Of a stretch of 64,000 nt of DNA, positions 45,714 to 54,022 are shown piece by piece (the stretch's first letter is position 1; each line of letters starts with the position of its first letter). The position numbers and the translations under genes are program-made. Below the pieces are notes generated by a model. That model was not told the origin of the DNA. It made no database searches and was given only the letters and a program-made list of their open reading frames with translations. The DNA is from Formosa sediminum. GTDB lineage: Bacteria; Bacteroidota; Bacteroidia; Flavobacteriales; Flavobacteriaceae. The DNA lies in NCBI RefSeq assembly GCF_007197735.1, contig NZ_CP041637.1, forward strand, positions 372,001-436,000. Direction: 5' to 3'.

Positions 45714-47138
45714 ATGAGCGAAAAGCTTAGTCTATTTTTCTTGTTATTATGTTTTACATTTCAAATTCAAAGTCAAAATTTATCTTTAAAAACAACAATT
45801 AAAGATCATGGTGAGAATTTAAATATAGAAGAAACTCTTAGTAAGTATATCCAATTTGAATCTATAAGCGGAAATGAAATTGAAGCTGGAAAATGGTTTA
45901 AATCGCTATGCGAACAAAATGGCTTATATGTTCAACAAATGGGAGATACTAATGGTAATTATAATTTTACCGCTTCTATTTACCCTTTAGATCACAATCT
46001 TCCAAATATTATTTTATTAAACCATATAGATGTTGTTCCTGCAGGAGATATTACTAAATGGGAACATAATGCATTTTCAGGAGATATCACAGACACCGAA
46101 ATTTGGGGCAGGGGCGCGTTTGATAATAAAGGAAATGGAATCATGCATTTATTTAGCGTGATTGAAATTTTAAAAAAATACGGGCACACTAAAATGCCTT
46201 ACAATGTAACTTTGCTAGCTGTATCTTGCGAAGAAAAAGAATGTAATGGCGGTGGTGCAGAATATGTCATTCAAAATTATTTAAACACTTTAAATCCTAT
46301 AGTGGTATTAGGCGAAGGGCCTCCTGGATTTAATGGCATACTAGATTCTAAGCCCAATCAAAATTTATTTGGTATTTCTATTACCAATAAAAGACCACTA
46401 TGGTTAGAATTATCTTTAGAAGTTAAAACCTCAGCTCATGGCTCTATTACACCTATAAATTATGCAAACAAAGGCATGATAAAAGCCTTAGATAACCTTA
46501 TAGAAAAAAGACAAAAAGTTGTTTATAACGACATTAACTTAAACATATTAAAACAATTGGGACAATGGGAAACAGGTATAAAATCTGTTGCTTTAAAACA
46601 CCCTAGATTATTTAAAATTTTTATTGCGCCTAAACTGAGACATAAACCAGAATTATTATCTTTATTTTCTAACTCCATCACACTGACTAGCGTAGATAGT
46701 CACAATAGTGTAATTAATGTTATTCCGGACGAGGTCACTGCATTATTAGACTGTAGGTTATTACCACACCAAACCAATGAAGAGTTTGTGGCAGAGGTTA
46801 AAAAACAACTTAAAAACAAACGCATTAAAATAAAAATAATTAAAGAATCTCCTATTGTACCTGCTTCAAATTATGAGTCGCAATTTTATATTAATATTAA
46901 AAATGCGATTGAAAAAAATTATCCTAATGCTAAAACTTTAAGCGTTTCAGTACCTAACTATAATGATGCTAGTTTTTTTAGAGCACAAGGTATAAATTCG
47001 TTTTGCTTTACTCCAATGCAATTTGACAGACATTATCTAGAGTACATTCACAACGTTAATGAACGTATTCCAAGAGGCGTTTTAATACCAGGAACACAAA
47101 CTTTTATAGATGTTATAGAAAGTTGTTTTATACAATAA
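45714..47138 (+). CDS. Exported M20-family metallopeptidase
   Basis: A 474-residue zinc peptidase with a signal peptide (hydrophobic run, QIQSQ near 20). The metal and catalytic residues are visible: ILLNHIDVVPAG (HxD), GRGAFDNKGNG (bridging aspartate), SCEEKECNGGG (catalytic and metal glutamates) and a late histidine in FDRHYLEYIHNVNERIP. The insertion between the halves is the dimerisation domain. It fits the carboxypeptidase/aminoacylase branch of M20. Substrate is open; export suggests scavenging of peptides. It is a single-gene unit. Confidence 0.88.
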   Translation: MSEKLSLFFLLLCFTFQIQSQNLSLKTTIKDHGENLNIEETLSKYIQFESISGNEIEAGKWFKSLCEQNGLYVQQMGDTNGNYNFTASIYPLDHNLPNIILLNHIDVVPAGDITKWEHNAFSGDITDTEIWGRGAFDNKGNGIMHLFSVIEILKKYGHTKMPYNVTLLAVSCEEKECNGGGAEYVIQNYLNTLNPIVVLGEGPPGFNGILDSKPNQNLFGISITNKRPLWLELSLEVKTSAHGSITPINYANKGMIKALDNLIEKRQKVVYNDINLNILKQLGQWETGIKSVALKHPRLFKIFIAPKLRHKPELLSLFSNSITLTSVDSHNSVINVIPDEVTALLDCRLLPHQTNEEFVAEVKKQLKNKRIKIKIIKESPIVPASNYESQFYINIKNAIEKNYPNAKTLSVSVPNYNDASFFRAQGINSFCFTPMQFDRHYLEYIHNVNERIPRGVLIPGTQTFIDVIESCFIQ

Positions 47139-47238
47139 ATTCACTTTAATAGTGCCGTTAATTTATGATTTTTAGCAAGAATAAAACTACACTATATTTT
47201 TGCTAAAACCCCTATTAAATAAAGGAACTTAACTTTTT

Positions 47239-47273
47239 TTTGCATTTAAAAAGACTTTTTTAGAGTATCTTTA
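47239..47273 (+). promoter_or_regulatory. Probable promoter of ldhA
   Basis: TTTG (47239-47242) and TATCTTTA (47266-47273), 23 bases apart, resemble the Bacteroidota promoter with one mismatch in the -7 box. They lie about 28 bases before the ATG. Confidence 0.4.
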
Positions 47274-47301
47274 TACTAGTATTTATTAAATTTTACATCT
47301 T

Positions 47302-48291
47302 ATGAAAGTAGCCTTTTTCAGCACAAAATCTTACGATATTTCTTCTTTTGAGAAACACAATACTGGTAATCATGAAATAATATTTTACGAAAGTACTCTA
47401 AACACTAAAACTGCAAAACTAACGCAAGGTTGCGATGCTGTTTGTGCATTTGTAAACGACCATTTACACGAACGTACAATAAAATTGTTAAGTGAATATG
47501 ACGTAAAACTTATTGCGATGCGTTGTGCTGGATTTAATAATGTAGATCTAAAAGCAGCAGCTACCGAAAACATAAAAGTAGTACGTGTACCTGCCTACTC
47601 TCCTATGGCCGTTGCCGAACATGCTTCTGCCCTAATTTTAACCTTAAACAGAAAAACGCATAAAGCGTATAATCGTGTGCGTGAAGGTAATTTTTCATTA
47701 GAACGTTTAACCGGTTTCGATTTATACAAAAAAACTGTAGGTGTTGTTGGTACAGGAAAAATAGGGCAATATTTTATTAAAATAATGAAGGGTTATGGGT
47801 GTAATGTTATTGCTTACGATCTCTATCCAAACGATGCCGTTAAAGCTCTTGGCGTGTCTTATGTTTCTATGGATGAATTATTAGAACAGTCTGATATCAT
47901 TTCATTACATTGTCCTTTAACAGAAGACACCCATCATTTAATTGGAAAAGAAGCTTTCTCTAAAATGAAAAAGGGAGCGATGTTAATTAATACAAGTCGT
48001 GGGGCCCTTATTGATACTGTTGAAGCTGTTGAAGCCTTAAAAAATAAAACTTTAGAATATTTCGGAATCGACGTTTACGAGCAAGAAGAGAAATTATTTT
48101 TCCGCGATTTGTCTGAAAATATTATTATGGATGATGTTATTTCGCGTTTAATTTCATTTCCTAATGTACTTATAACTTCGCACCAAGGGTTTCTAACTCA
48201 TGAAGCATTAGATAAAATTGCTGAAGTCACATTAGGTAATCTCACTGCTTTTGAAACGGAAGAACATCTGGAAAACGAAGTTGCTATTTAA
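47302..48291 (+). CDS. ldhA: D-lactate dehydrogenase
   Basis: A 329-residue NAD-dependent 2-hydroxyacid dehydrogenase. The NAD-binding motif is VGVVGTGKIGQYF, the substrate arginine is in INTSRGALIDT, and the C-terminal blocks FGIDVYEQEEKLFFRD and LITSHQGFLTHEAL (catalytic histidine) are the form found in E. coli LdhA. It interconverts pyruvate and D-lactate, mainly in fermentation. This makes ldhA more likely than a phosphoglycerate or glyoxylate enzyme. It appears to be a single-gene unit with its own promoter. Confidence 0.92.
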   Translation: MKVAFFSTKSYDISSFEKHNTGNHEIIFYESTLNTKTAKLTQGCDAVCAFVNDHLHERTIKLLSEYDVKLIAMRCAGFNNVDLKAAATENIKVVRVPAYSPMAVAEHASALILTLNRKTHKAYNRVREGNFSLERLTGFDLYKKTVGVVGTGKIGQYFIKIMKGYGCNVIAYDLYPNDAVKALGVSYVSMDELLEQSDIISLHCPLTEDTHHLIGKEAFSKMKKGAMLINTSRGALIDTVEAVEALKNKTLEYFGIDVYEQEEKLFFRDLSENIIMDDVISRLISFPNVLITSHQGFLTHEALDKIAEVTLGNLTAFETEEHLENEVAI

Positions 48292-48373
48292 CATCCATCA
48301 CCTTAAAAGCTAAAAACTTCCTAAACTATTAATAGTTTTTAATTATATTATCGAATAAATTTAAAATACAATT

Positions 48374-48745
48374 ATGTCTTTAGGAGCCTTTTCTATCAGT
48401 TTAAATGTACAAGATATTGCAATATCTAAACAATTTTATGAAACTTTAGGGTTTGTCGTGTTTGCTGGTGATCCAGAAAAAAATTATCTCATCATGAAAA
48501 ATGGTGAAACTTTAATTGGTCTTTTTCAAGGCATGTTCGATAAAAACATTTTAACCTTTAACCCTGGTTGGGACCAAAATGCCAATACGCTTGAAGATTT
48601 TATTGATGTGAGAGACATTCAAAAAGAATTAAAATCGAAAGGAATTACCTTGTCTTCTGAAGTCGATGAATCCACCAAAGGTCCAGGAAATATTATTGTT
48701 ATGGATCCCGACGGTAATCCTATTTTAATAGACCAACATGTGTAA
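48374..48745 (+). CDS. VOC-superfamily (glyoxalase-like) protein
   Basis: A 123-residue vicinal-oxygen-chelate fold protein with the two-module pattern: ISLNVQDIAISKQFYETLGFVVF at the start and ILIDQHV at the end, with DFIDVRDIQKELKSKGITL between them. VOC proteins include glyoxalase I, dioxygenases and resistance proteins. Metal ligands expected of true glyoxalase I are not all visible, so the activity cannot be assigned. It stands alone between ldhA and the reductase gene; its neighbours give no hint. Confidence 0.8.
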   Translation: MSLGAFSISLNVQDIAISKQFYETLGFVVFAGDPEKNYLIMKNGETLIGLFQGMFDKNILTFNPGWDQNANTLEDFIDVRDIQKELKSKGITLSSEVDESTKGPGNIIVMDPDGNPILIDQHV

Positions 48746-48822
48746 CTAATCTCTGTAATTGGATTGCGTTATTTTATTTACGAGTACCGTTAAAAAACAT
48801 GGTGATTTTCAATTACATTTAA

Positions 48823-48856
48823 AAGTTATATAACTTATAGATAAGTTAAGTCTTAT
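48823..48856. promoter_or_regulatory. Nested palindromes upstream of the reductase-photolyase unit
   Basis: AAGTTATATAACTT (48823-48836) is a perfect palindrome. It overlaps TAACTTAT-AG-ATAAGTTA (48831-48848), and ATAAG-N6-CTTAT (48841-48856) follows. The half-site AAGTTA appears three times in alternating orientation within 26 bases, directly before the ATG at 48872. This looks like an operator, but the DNA is AT-rich and chance cannot be excluded. Confidence 0.4.
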
Positions 48857-48871
48857 ATTACATCCCACATT

Positions 48872-50287
48872 ATGAACATACTTTTAACAGGAGCTACTGG
48901 ATACATCGGCCAACGTCTATTACCCGTTTTGGTAGCGCAAGGACATCATGTAATTTGCGGTGTAAGAGACCCTAAACGTTTTAATCCGCCAGAGACTTTA
49001 GCTACTAAAATACGTATTATCACTATAGACCTTTTAAATGAAGAAAGCTTAAAAACTATTCCAGAAGATATAGATGCCGCTTACTACTTGGTACATTCCA
49101 TGTCGGCCTCTAGTGCTTATCAAGATTTAGAAAAACAATCGGCTATATATTTTAGAGAAGCTATCAATAACACACAAGCTAAACAGGTCATTTATTTGAG
49201 TGGAATTGTTAATGATAAGATGCTTTCCGAGCATTTAAACTCCAGACAAACTGTAGAAAATGAACTACATAAAGGAAAATACAGTTTAACCACTTTACGA
49301 GCCGGCATAATAATTGGCTCTGGAAGTGCTTCTTTTGAAATTATACGCGATTTAGTCGAAAAGTTACCTATTATGATTACGCCGCGTTGGCTAAATACTA
49401 AATGTCAACCAATTGGGATTACAGATGTCATTTCCTTCTTATACCAATCATTAGGTAAGGAAGAAACTTACGACAAAAATTTTGATATTGGCGGACCAGA
49501 CATACTCTCTTACAAAGAAATGCTCTTACAATTTGCAGAAGCCCGCGGATTAAAACGTCGCATTTACATCGTACCGGTAATGACGCCTCGCCTCTCTTCG
49601 TACTGGTTGTATTTTGTAACTTCTACCTCGTATAAACTTGCCATAGCATTAGTAGATAGCATGAAAGTTGAAGTAGTTTGTAGAGACAATAAAATTAACA
49701 CCATTCTAAACATCGCGCCTATTTCTTATAAAGAAGCGTTAAACAAAGCCTTTAAAAAAATTGAAACCAACGAGATTATTTCCAGTTGGAAAGACGCGCT
49801 AAGTAGCGGAACTATGGCTATAAACATGTCGGAATTTATACAAATACCTACACATGGCTGTTTTATAGATAAACGTGAAAAAGCCTTTAATAACCGCGAA
49901 GCATGTATTGACCGTATTTGGCGTATTGGAGGAGAAACGGGTTGGTATTACGGTAATGGATTATGGAAATTAAGAGGTTTTGCAGATAAATTATCTGGTG
50001 GAGTTGGTTTACGCCGAGGTCGCACACATTTAGACCAACTTTTTCCCGGAGATGCTTTAGATTTTTGGCGCGTATTATATGCCAATAAAGAAGAAGGTCG
50101 TTTACTCTTGTTTGCTGAAATGAAATTACCGGGTGATGCTTGGCTAGAATTTAAAATAAAAGATAACGTATTACAACAAACGGCAACATTTAGACCTGTT
50201 GGAATCTCAGGGCGATTATATTGGTATAGCGTGTTACCATTTCATGGTTTTATATTTAAAAATATGCTAAAACGCCTAACAGCTTAA
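48872..50287 (+). CDS. SDR-type reductase with C-terminal DUF2867 domain
   Basis: A 471-residue two-domain protein. The N-terminal 280 residues form an atypical SDR Rossmann domain (ILLTGATGYIGQRLLP, then VIYLSGIV and a TLRAGIIIGSGSASFEIIRDL block). The last 150 residues are DUF2867 (IWRIGGETGWYYGNGLWKLRGFADKLSGGVG, LPGDAWLEFKI). This combination is common in bacteria, is often found beside photolyase or carotenoid genes, and has no defined reaction. Here it is 27 bases upstream of the photolyase gene, so cotranscription is likely. The nested palindromes at 48823-48856 lie before it. Confidence 0.85.
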   Translation: MNILLTGATGYIGQRLLPVLVAQGHHVICGVRDPKRFNPPETLATKIRIITIDLLNEESLKTIPEDIDAAYYLVHSMSASSAYQDLEKQSAIYFREAINNTQAKQVIYLSGIVNDKMLSEHLNSRQTVENELHKGKYSLTTLRAGIIIGSGSASFEIIRDLVEKLPIMITPRWLNTKCQPIGITDVISFLYQSLGKEETYDKNFDIGGPDILSYKEMLLQFAEARGLKRRIYIVPVMTPRLSSYWLYFVTSTSYKLAIALVDSMKVEVVCRDNKINTILNIAPISYKEALNKAFKKIETNEIISSWKDALSSGTMAINMSEFIQIPTHGCFIDKREKAFNNREACIDRIWRIGGETGWYYGNGLWKLRGFADKLSGGVGLRRGRTHLDQLFPGDALDFWRVLYANKEEGRLLLFAEMKLPGDAWLEFKIKDNVLQQTATFRPVGISGRLYWYSVLPFHGFIFKNMLKRLTA

Positions 50288-50314
50288 TAACTCAATACTT
50301 TTAATACTTGGTTT

Positions 50315-51592
50315 ATGACATATACCTTATTTTGGTTTAGACGCGATTTAAGATTAACCGATAACACCGCACTTGTTGAAGCCTTAAAGCACAGCAAAAA
50401 CGTATTGCCAATTTTTATTTTTGATGAAAATATTTTAAATGAATTAGCAGCAGATGATGCCCGAGTAACCTTTATTTACAAAAAATTAGAGCTTATAAAT
50501 TCGGAATTAAAATTACATAAATCTTCACTATTATGTTTAAAAGGAAACCCTTTAGAGGTTTGGAAAGACCTAATAAAAGATTATAATATTGATGCTGTAT
50601 ATACCAATACAGATTACGAACCTTATGCCAGAACTCGAGATGCTGAAGTTGAAACACTATTAAAAACTCACAACATCACATTTCATAATTTTAAAGACCA
50701 TGTTATTTTTGAACCTCAGGAAGTTTTAAAACAAGACGGACAACCTTATACAGTGTATACACCTTATAAAAACAAATGGTTAGAACATTTTAACGGTGTC
50801 ACTCTAAATACAGATATACAATTTAAAAACTTACATCAACAGCAATTTGATTTTCCAAGTTTAAAATCTATCGGATTTAAAGCCTCCACTAAAGCGGTCA
50901 GAGCCTATCAGCTGGAACACGTTAGTGAATATGCTAAGTTTCGCGATTTCCCTAATAAAGATATTGGCAGCTATTTAGGGCCTCATTTACGTTTTGGCAC
51001 AGTAAGTATTCGTGAAATTATTTCAGAATTGAAACCTGAGGACAGTACGTTTTTAAGCGAGCTAATTTGGAGAGAATTCTTTATACAAATCTTATTTCAT
51101 TTTCCGCATGTAGTGCACAACAATTTTAGAAGTAAATACGACGATATTGCATGGCGAAATAATGAAGAAGAATTTAAACTCTGGTGCGAGGGTAAAACCG
51201 GATACCCAATGGTAGATGCTGGAATGCGACAATTAAATAAAACGGGATATATGCATAATCGGGTACGTATGGTAACCGCTGCTTTTCTGTGTAAACACTT
51301 ACTGATACATTGGACTTGGGGTGAAGCGTATTTTGCTAAGCATTTGCTTGATTACGAATTGGCTTCAAATAATGGCAATTGGCAATGGTCTGCTGGAACA
51401 GGTTGTGATGCGGCACCATACTTTAGAATTTTTAATCCGATAACTCAATTAGAAAAATTCGATAAAAATCTTGAATATGTAAAAACATGGATTCCAGAAT
51501 ACGGCACAGATAAATATCCTGAACCTATAGTAGAACATAAAGAAGCTCGAATGCGCGCACTAGACACTTATAAAGCAGGAATAAAAGATTAA
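50315..51592 (+). CDS. phrB: Deoxyribodipyrimidine photolyase (cryptochrome/photolyase family)
   Basis: A 425-residue FAD photolyase. The N-terminal antenna domain begins LFWFRRDLRLTDNTALVEAL. The FAD domain has WREFFIQILFHFP, TGYPMVDAGMRQLNKTGYMHNRVRM and NGNWQWSAGTGCDAAPYFRIFNP, and the tryptophans of the electron-transfer chain (for example HWTWGE and NWQW) are in place. It should repair UV-induced pyrimidine dimers using blue light. It is shorter than E. coli PhrB (about 470 residues) but has all motifs. Its stop is two bases from the stop of the convergent crtY. Confidence 0.92.
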   Translation: MTYTLFWFRRDLRLTDNTALVEALKHSKNVLPIFIFDENILNELAADDARVTFIYKKLELINSELKLHKSSLLCLKGNPLEVWKDLIKDYNIDAVYTNTDYEPYARTRDAEVETLLKTHNITFHNFKDHVIFEPQEVLKQDGQPYTVYTPYKNKWLEHFNGVTLNTDIQFKNLHQQQFDFPSLKSIGFKASTKAVRAYQLEHVSEYAKFRDFPNKDIGSYLGPHLRFGTVSIREIISELKPEDSTFLSELIWREFFIQILFHFPHVVHNNFRSKYDDIAWRNNEEEFKLWCEGKTGYPMVDAGMRQLNKTGYMHNRVRMVTAAFLCKHLLIHWTWGEAYFAKHLLDYELASNNGNWQWSAGTGCDAAPYFRIFNPITQLEKFDKNLEYVKTWIPEYGTDKYPEPIVEHKEARMRALDTYKAGIKD

Positions 51593-51594
51593 AT

Positions 51595-52272
51595 CTATCT
51601 CGATTTAAAGTATCTAAATCCTTCAATATTTAAGAATATAAGGAGTAACCCATATATACTATCTTCAACAGGAATAGTGAATAACCGAATGCCCATATTT
51701 TCAGCATCATTATACCAAACAATAGGAGCTTCTAAAAACGACCCCGTAAGCAAACCATTGCTTGCAAAAAAGAATGGTAGTATAAATAGATAAGTGAGAT
51801 AATGATAGGATAAATCAACCTTTTTCAATTTTAGATAGCCTAAAAACAAAGTTGTAAAACCACAAGCTGTTGCGGTATACCAATGCTCTAAATAAAACAT
51901 AGTAAGCAGACCAAAAACTAAAATTAACACGTTTGTAATTTTAGTTTGAGTATGTTTAAAAGGAGATGTTCTAACAAGATAGGTAAAGGCAAAATAAGAG
52001 AACACACAACAAAACGGAATACAAATAAAGAATAGAACTTCCTCTAATGGTAAATTAGCTATATATAGTCCTGTTAAATACTCTGGGTTAAATCCCCAGA
52101 CTTCCATTTCTGTAAATGCATAATCCCAAATTAGAAAAAATATCGTAATTAAACTATTAGCTTTAAAAAAAGCCGGCCAATGTTTATAAAAGGCATGTTT
52201 GGGATAAAAACTTGCAATAAGCGGGATAGATATACAAGCAAAATCTATTAACAAATACGTAAACGGCTTCAT
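51595..52272 (-). CDS. crtY: Lycopene cyclase, fused CrtYc-CrtYd type
   Basis: A 225-residue membrane protein with about six to seven helices. Two lycopene-cyclase-domain repeats are visible, and the first contains the diagnostic NLPLEEVLFFICIPF. This heterodimer-type cyclase, fused into one chain, is common in Bacteroidota carotenoid clusters and converts lycopene to beta-carotene. It is the last gene of the crt operon and overlaps crtZ by four bases (ATGA). Confidence 0.87.
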   Translation of the reverse strand: MKPFTYLLIDFACISIPLIASFYPKHAFYKHWPAFFKANSLITIFFLIWDYAFTEMEVWGFNPEYLTGLYIANLPLEEVLFFICIPFCCVFSYFAFTYLVRTSPFKHTQTKITNVLILVFGLLTMFYLEHWYTATACGFTTLFLGYLKLKKVDLSYHYLTYLFILPFFFASNGLLTGSFLEAPIVWYNDAENMGIRLFTIPVEDSIYGLLLIFLNIEGFRYFKSR

Positions 52273-52733
52273 TTTTTCTTGTATTGCTCATGGTATTTTT
52301 TTGGAACGTTTAGCATGCCAAAACACTCGCCATCTTCTTTTCCTAAATGCTTATGATGTACTTTATGCGCCTTTCTTAACGCAATTAAATATTTGTTTTT
52401 GGTTTTACTGAACCATTTAAAACGTTGGTGTATTAAAACATCATGTACTAAAAAATAAGCAATGCCGTAAAACATAATTCCTAACCCTATAAAAAACAAA
52501 ACGTTTAATTCTGGGCGTATACCAAAGTAAAGTAATGCAATACTAGGAATGGCAAAAATCACAAAAAATGCATCGTTCTTTTCGAATACATGTGGATATT
52601 TAGGCTGATGATGGTCGGCATGTAAATACCATAAAAAACCATGCATAATATATTTATGTGTTAACCACGTAATGCCTTCCATTATTAAAAATGTGGCCAA
52701 TGTTACAATAATATATAATACTATTTGCATCAT
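52269..52733 (-). CDS. crtZ: Beta-carotene hydroxylase CrtZ
   Basis: A 154-residue di-iron membrane hydroxylase. The histidine boxes are HKYIMHG, HADHHQPK, HDVLIHQRF and HKVHHKHLG, spread over about four helices. It hydroxylates the beta rings of beta-carotene to give zeaxanthin, the pigment typical of marine Flavobacteriaceae. Two adjacent ATG codons (52733 and 52730) could serve as the start. The first shares one base with the stop of the preceding unknown gene (TAATG), indicating coupled translation. Confidence 0.93.
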   Translation of the reverse strand: MMQIVLYIIVTLATFLIMEGITWLTHKYIMHGFLWYLHADHHQPKYPHVFEKNDAFFVIFAIPSIALLYFGIRPELNVLFFIGLGIMFYGIAYFLVHDVLIHQRFKWFSKTKNKYLIALRKAHKVHHKHLGKEDGECFGMLNVPKKYHEQYKKK

Positions 52734-53194
52734 TAATTATCTGTATGTTTTTTAATATTAAACAACATAATTTGTTTATAATCCTCGCTTAAATTGGCTG
52801 TACCAATATGTGTATTTATAAACGTACGGTCTTCTTCAATATTATCGTAATTTAAAAATCCTGGTGCATTAAGTTGGCACAATAACCGTACATACCGAGC
52901 TTCAATATTATTAGGGTTTTTAGCAATATAATCTTCTAAAATTTGTTTACCCGCTTTAAAATGATTTAATTTTCTAAAGGGCCAATTGGTATATTCCGCC
53001 TGCCACATTGTGGCAGACGCCAAATAAGGCGTTTTTAAATCGCACGCTACATTATCCATATCTGAAATAAATTTTTCCAAGGCCTCTTCTGAAAGAATGG
53101 CGTGAAAATCTGCTCGAATTTCAGGCATAGTGTTACAATCATCTTGAGGATTCATAGTTAAGAAGAATAGGATAATTAGAGTTTTAAATAACAT
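52733..53194 (-). CDS. Unknown protein inside the carotenoid operon
   Basis: A 153-residue protein encoded between crtB and crtZ, overlapping both genes. The N-terminus (MLFKTLIILFFLT) is a short hydrophobic stretch, perhaps a signal peptide or anchor, without a clear cleavage or lipobox site. The rest is predicted helical: FISDMDNVACDLKTPYLASATMWQ, then FKAGKQILEDYIAKNPNNIEARYVRLLCQLN, which resembles a TPR-like unit, then a region rich in Asp, Asn and Ile. I do not recognise a family. Its tight position suggests a role with the membrane-bound carotenoid enzymes, perhaps as a scaffold; this is inference. Confidence 0.75.
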   Translation of the reverse strand: MLFKTLIILFFLTMNPQDDCNTMPEIRADFHAILSEEALEKFISDMDNVACDLKTPYLASATMWQAEYTNWPFRKLNHFKAGKQILEDYIAKNPNNIEARYVRLLCQLNAPGFLNYDNIEEDRTFINTHIGTANLSEDYKQIMLFNIKKHTDN

Positions 53195-54020
53195 TGAGTT
53201 TGTATCTTATATATGCTTTGGTTAAAATAACCAATTTTAATGGATTTGAGATACGAATTCGTTCATATAATAATCGTTTAGAATCTAAACGTTTTAATTT
53301 GTGCAATAATTTTAAATAATACTTATATGCCAAATACACACCCAATCTGCTTTCCATAGGTAATTGCACTATACCTTTGTAAGCTTCATTAAAATCAGAT
53401 TCTATATCTTTTATAATATCTTCTTTAGCCATATTTGTTAGTCCGTTTTTATTTACATTCGGAAAATAAGACCGTCCCAACACTTCTGTATCGTCTTTGA
53501 TATCTCTTAAAAAGTTTACTTTTTGAAAAGCAGAACCCAAATATTTGGCAGAATTTTTTAAAGCATTAAACTGAGCTTCGTCGTTATTTACAAACACGCG
53601 CAAGCACATTAATCCAACGACATCAGCAGACCCATAAATATAATTTTTATAAGCTTCGTCTGTATCATATTCAGTTACCTTTAAGTCGCACTCCATTCGT
53701 TTAAGAAAATCTTCTACATACGTTTGTAAGTTATAATTTCTTACAACCTCTTGAAAAGCATTAATTATAGGATTTAAACTTATTTTACGTTCTAATGCCT
53801 TATGATAATCGGCTACAAATTCGTAAAATAATGCTTCTTGATTGTATGCTTCAAAAGAGTCTACAATTTCATCGGCATAACGTACAAAACCATAAATAGC
53901 GTAAATATGCGGACGTATAGATGGTGCAAATAATTGAATACCCCAAGAAAATGAAGTACTATATTCTTTAGTAATTATTTTACTACATTTTAAACTAGAT
54001 GTGTCGAAAAGTGCCTTCAT
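53184..54020 (-). CDS. crtB: Phytoene synthase CrtB
   Basis: A 278-residue squalene/phytoene synthase-family enzyme that joins two geranylgeranyl diphosphates. Both aspartate-rich motifs are present in the usual form: YADEIVDSF near residue 67 and LRDIKDDTEVLGRSYFP near 170. SADVVGLMCLRVF precedes the second. Length is normal. It lies two bases after the crtI stop, and its end overlaps the next gene by 11 bases. Phytoene synthase is preferred to squalene synthase because of the crt neighbours. Confidence 0.93.
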   Translation of the reverse strand: MKALFDTSSLKCSKIITKEYSTSFSWGIQLFAPSIRPHIYAIYGFVRYADEIVDSFEAYNQEALFYEFVADYHKALERKISLNPIINAFQEVVRNYNLQTYVEDFLKRMECDLKVTEYDTDEAYKNYIYGSADVVGLMCLRVFVNNDEAQFNALKNSAKYLGSAFQKVNFLRDIKDDTEVLGRSYFPNVNKNGLTNMAKEDIIKDIESDFNEAYKGIVQLPMESRLGVYLAYKYYLKLLHKLKRLDSKRLLYERIRISNPLKLVILTKAYIRYKLNVI

Positions 54021-54022
54021 GT

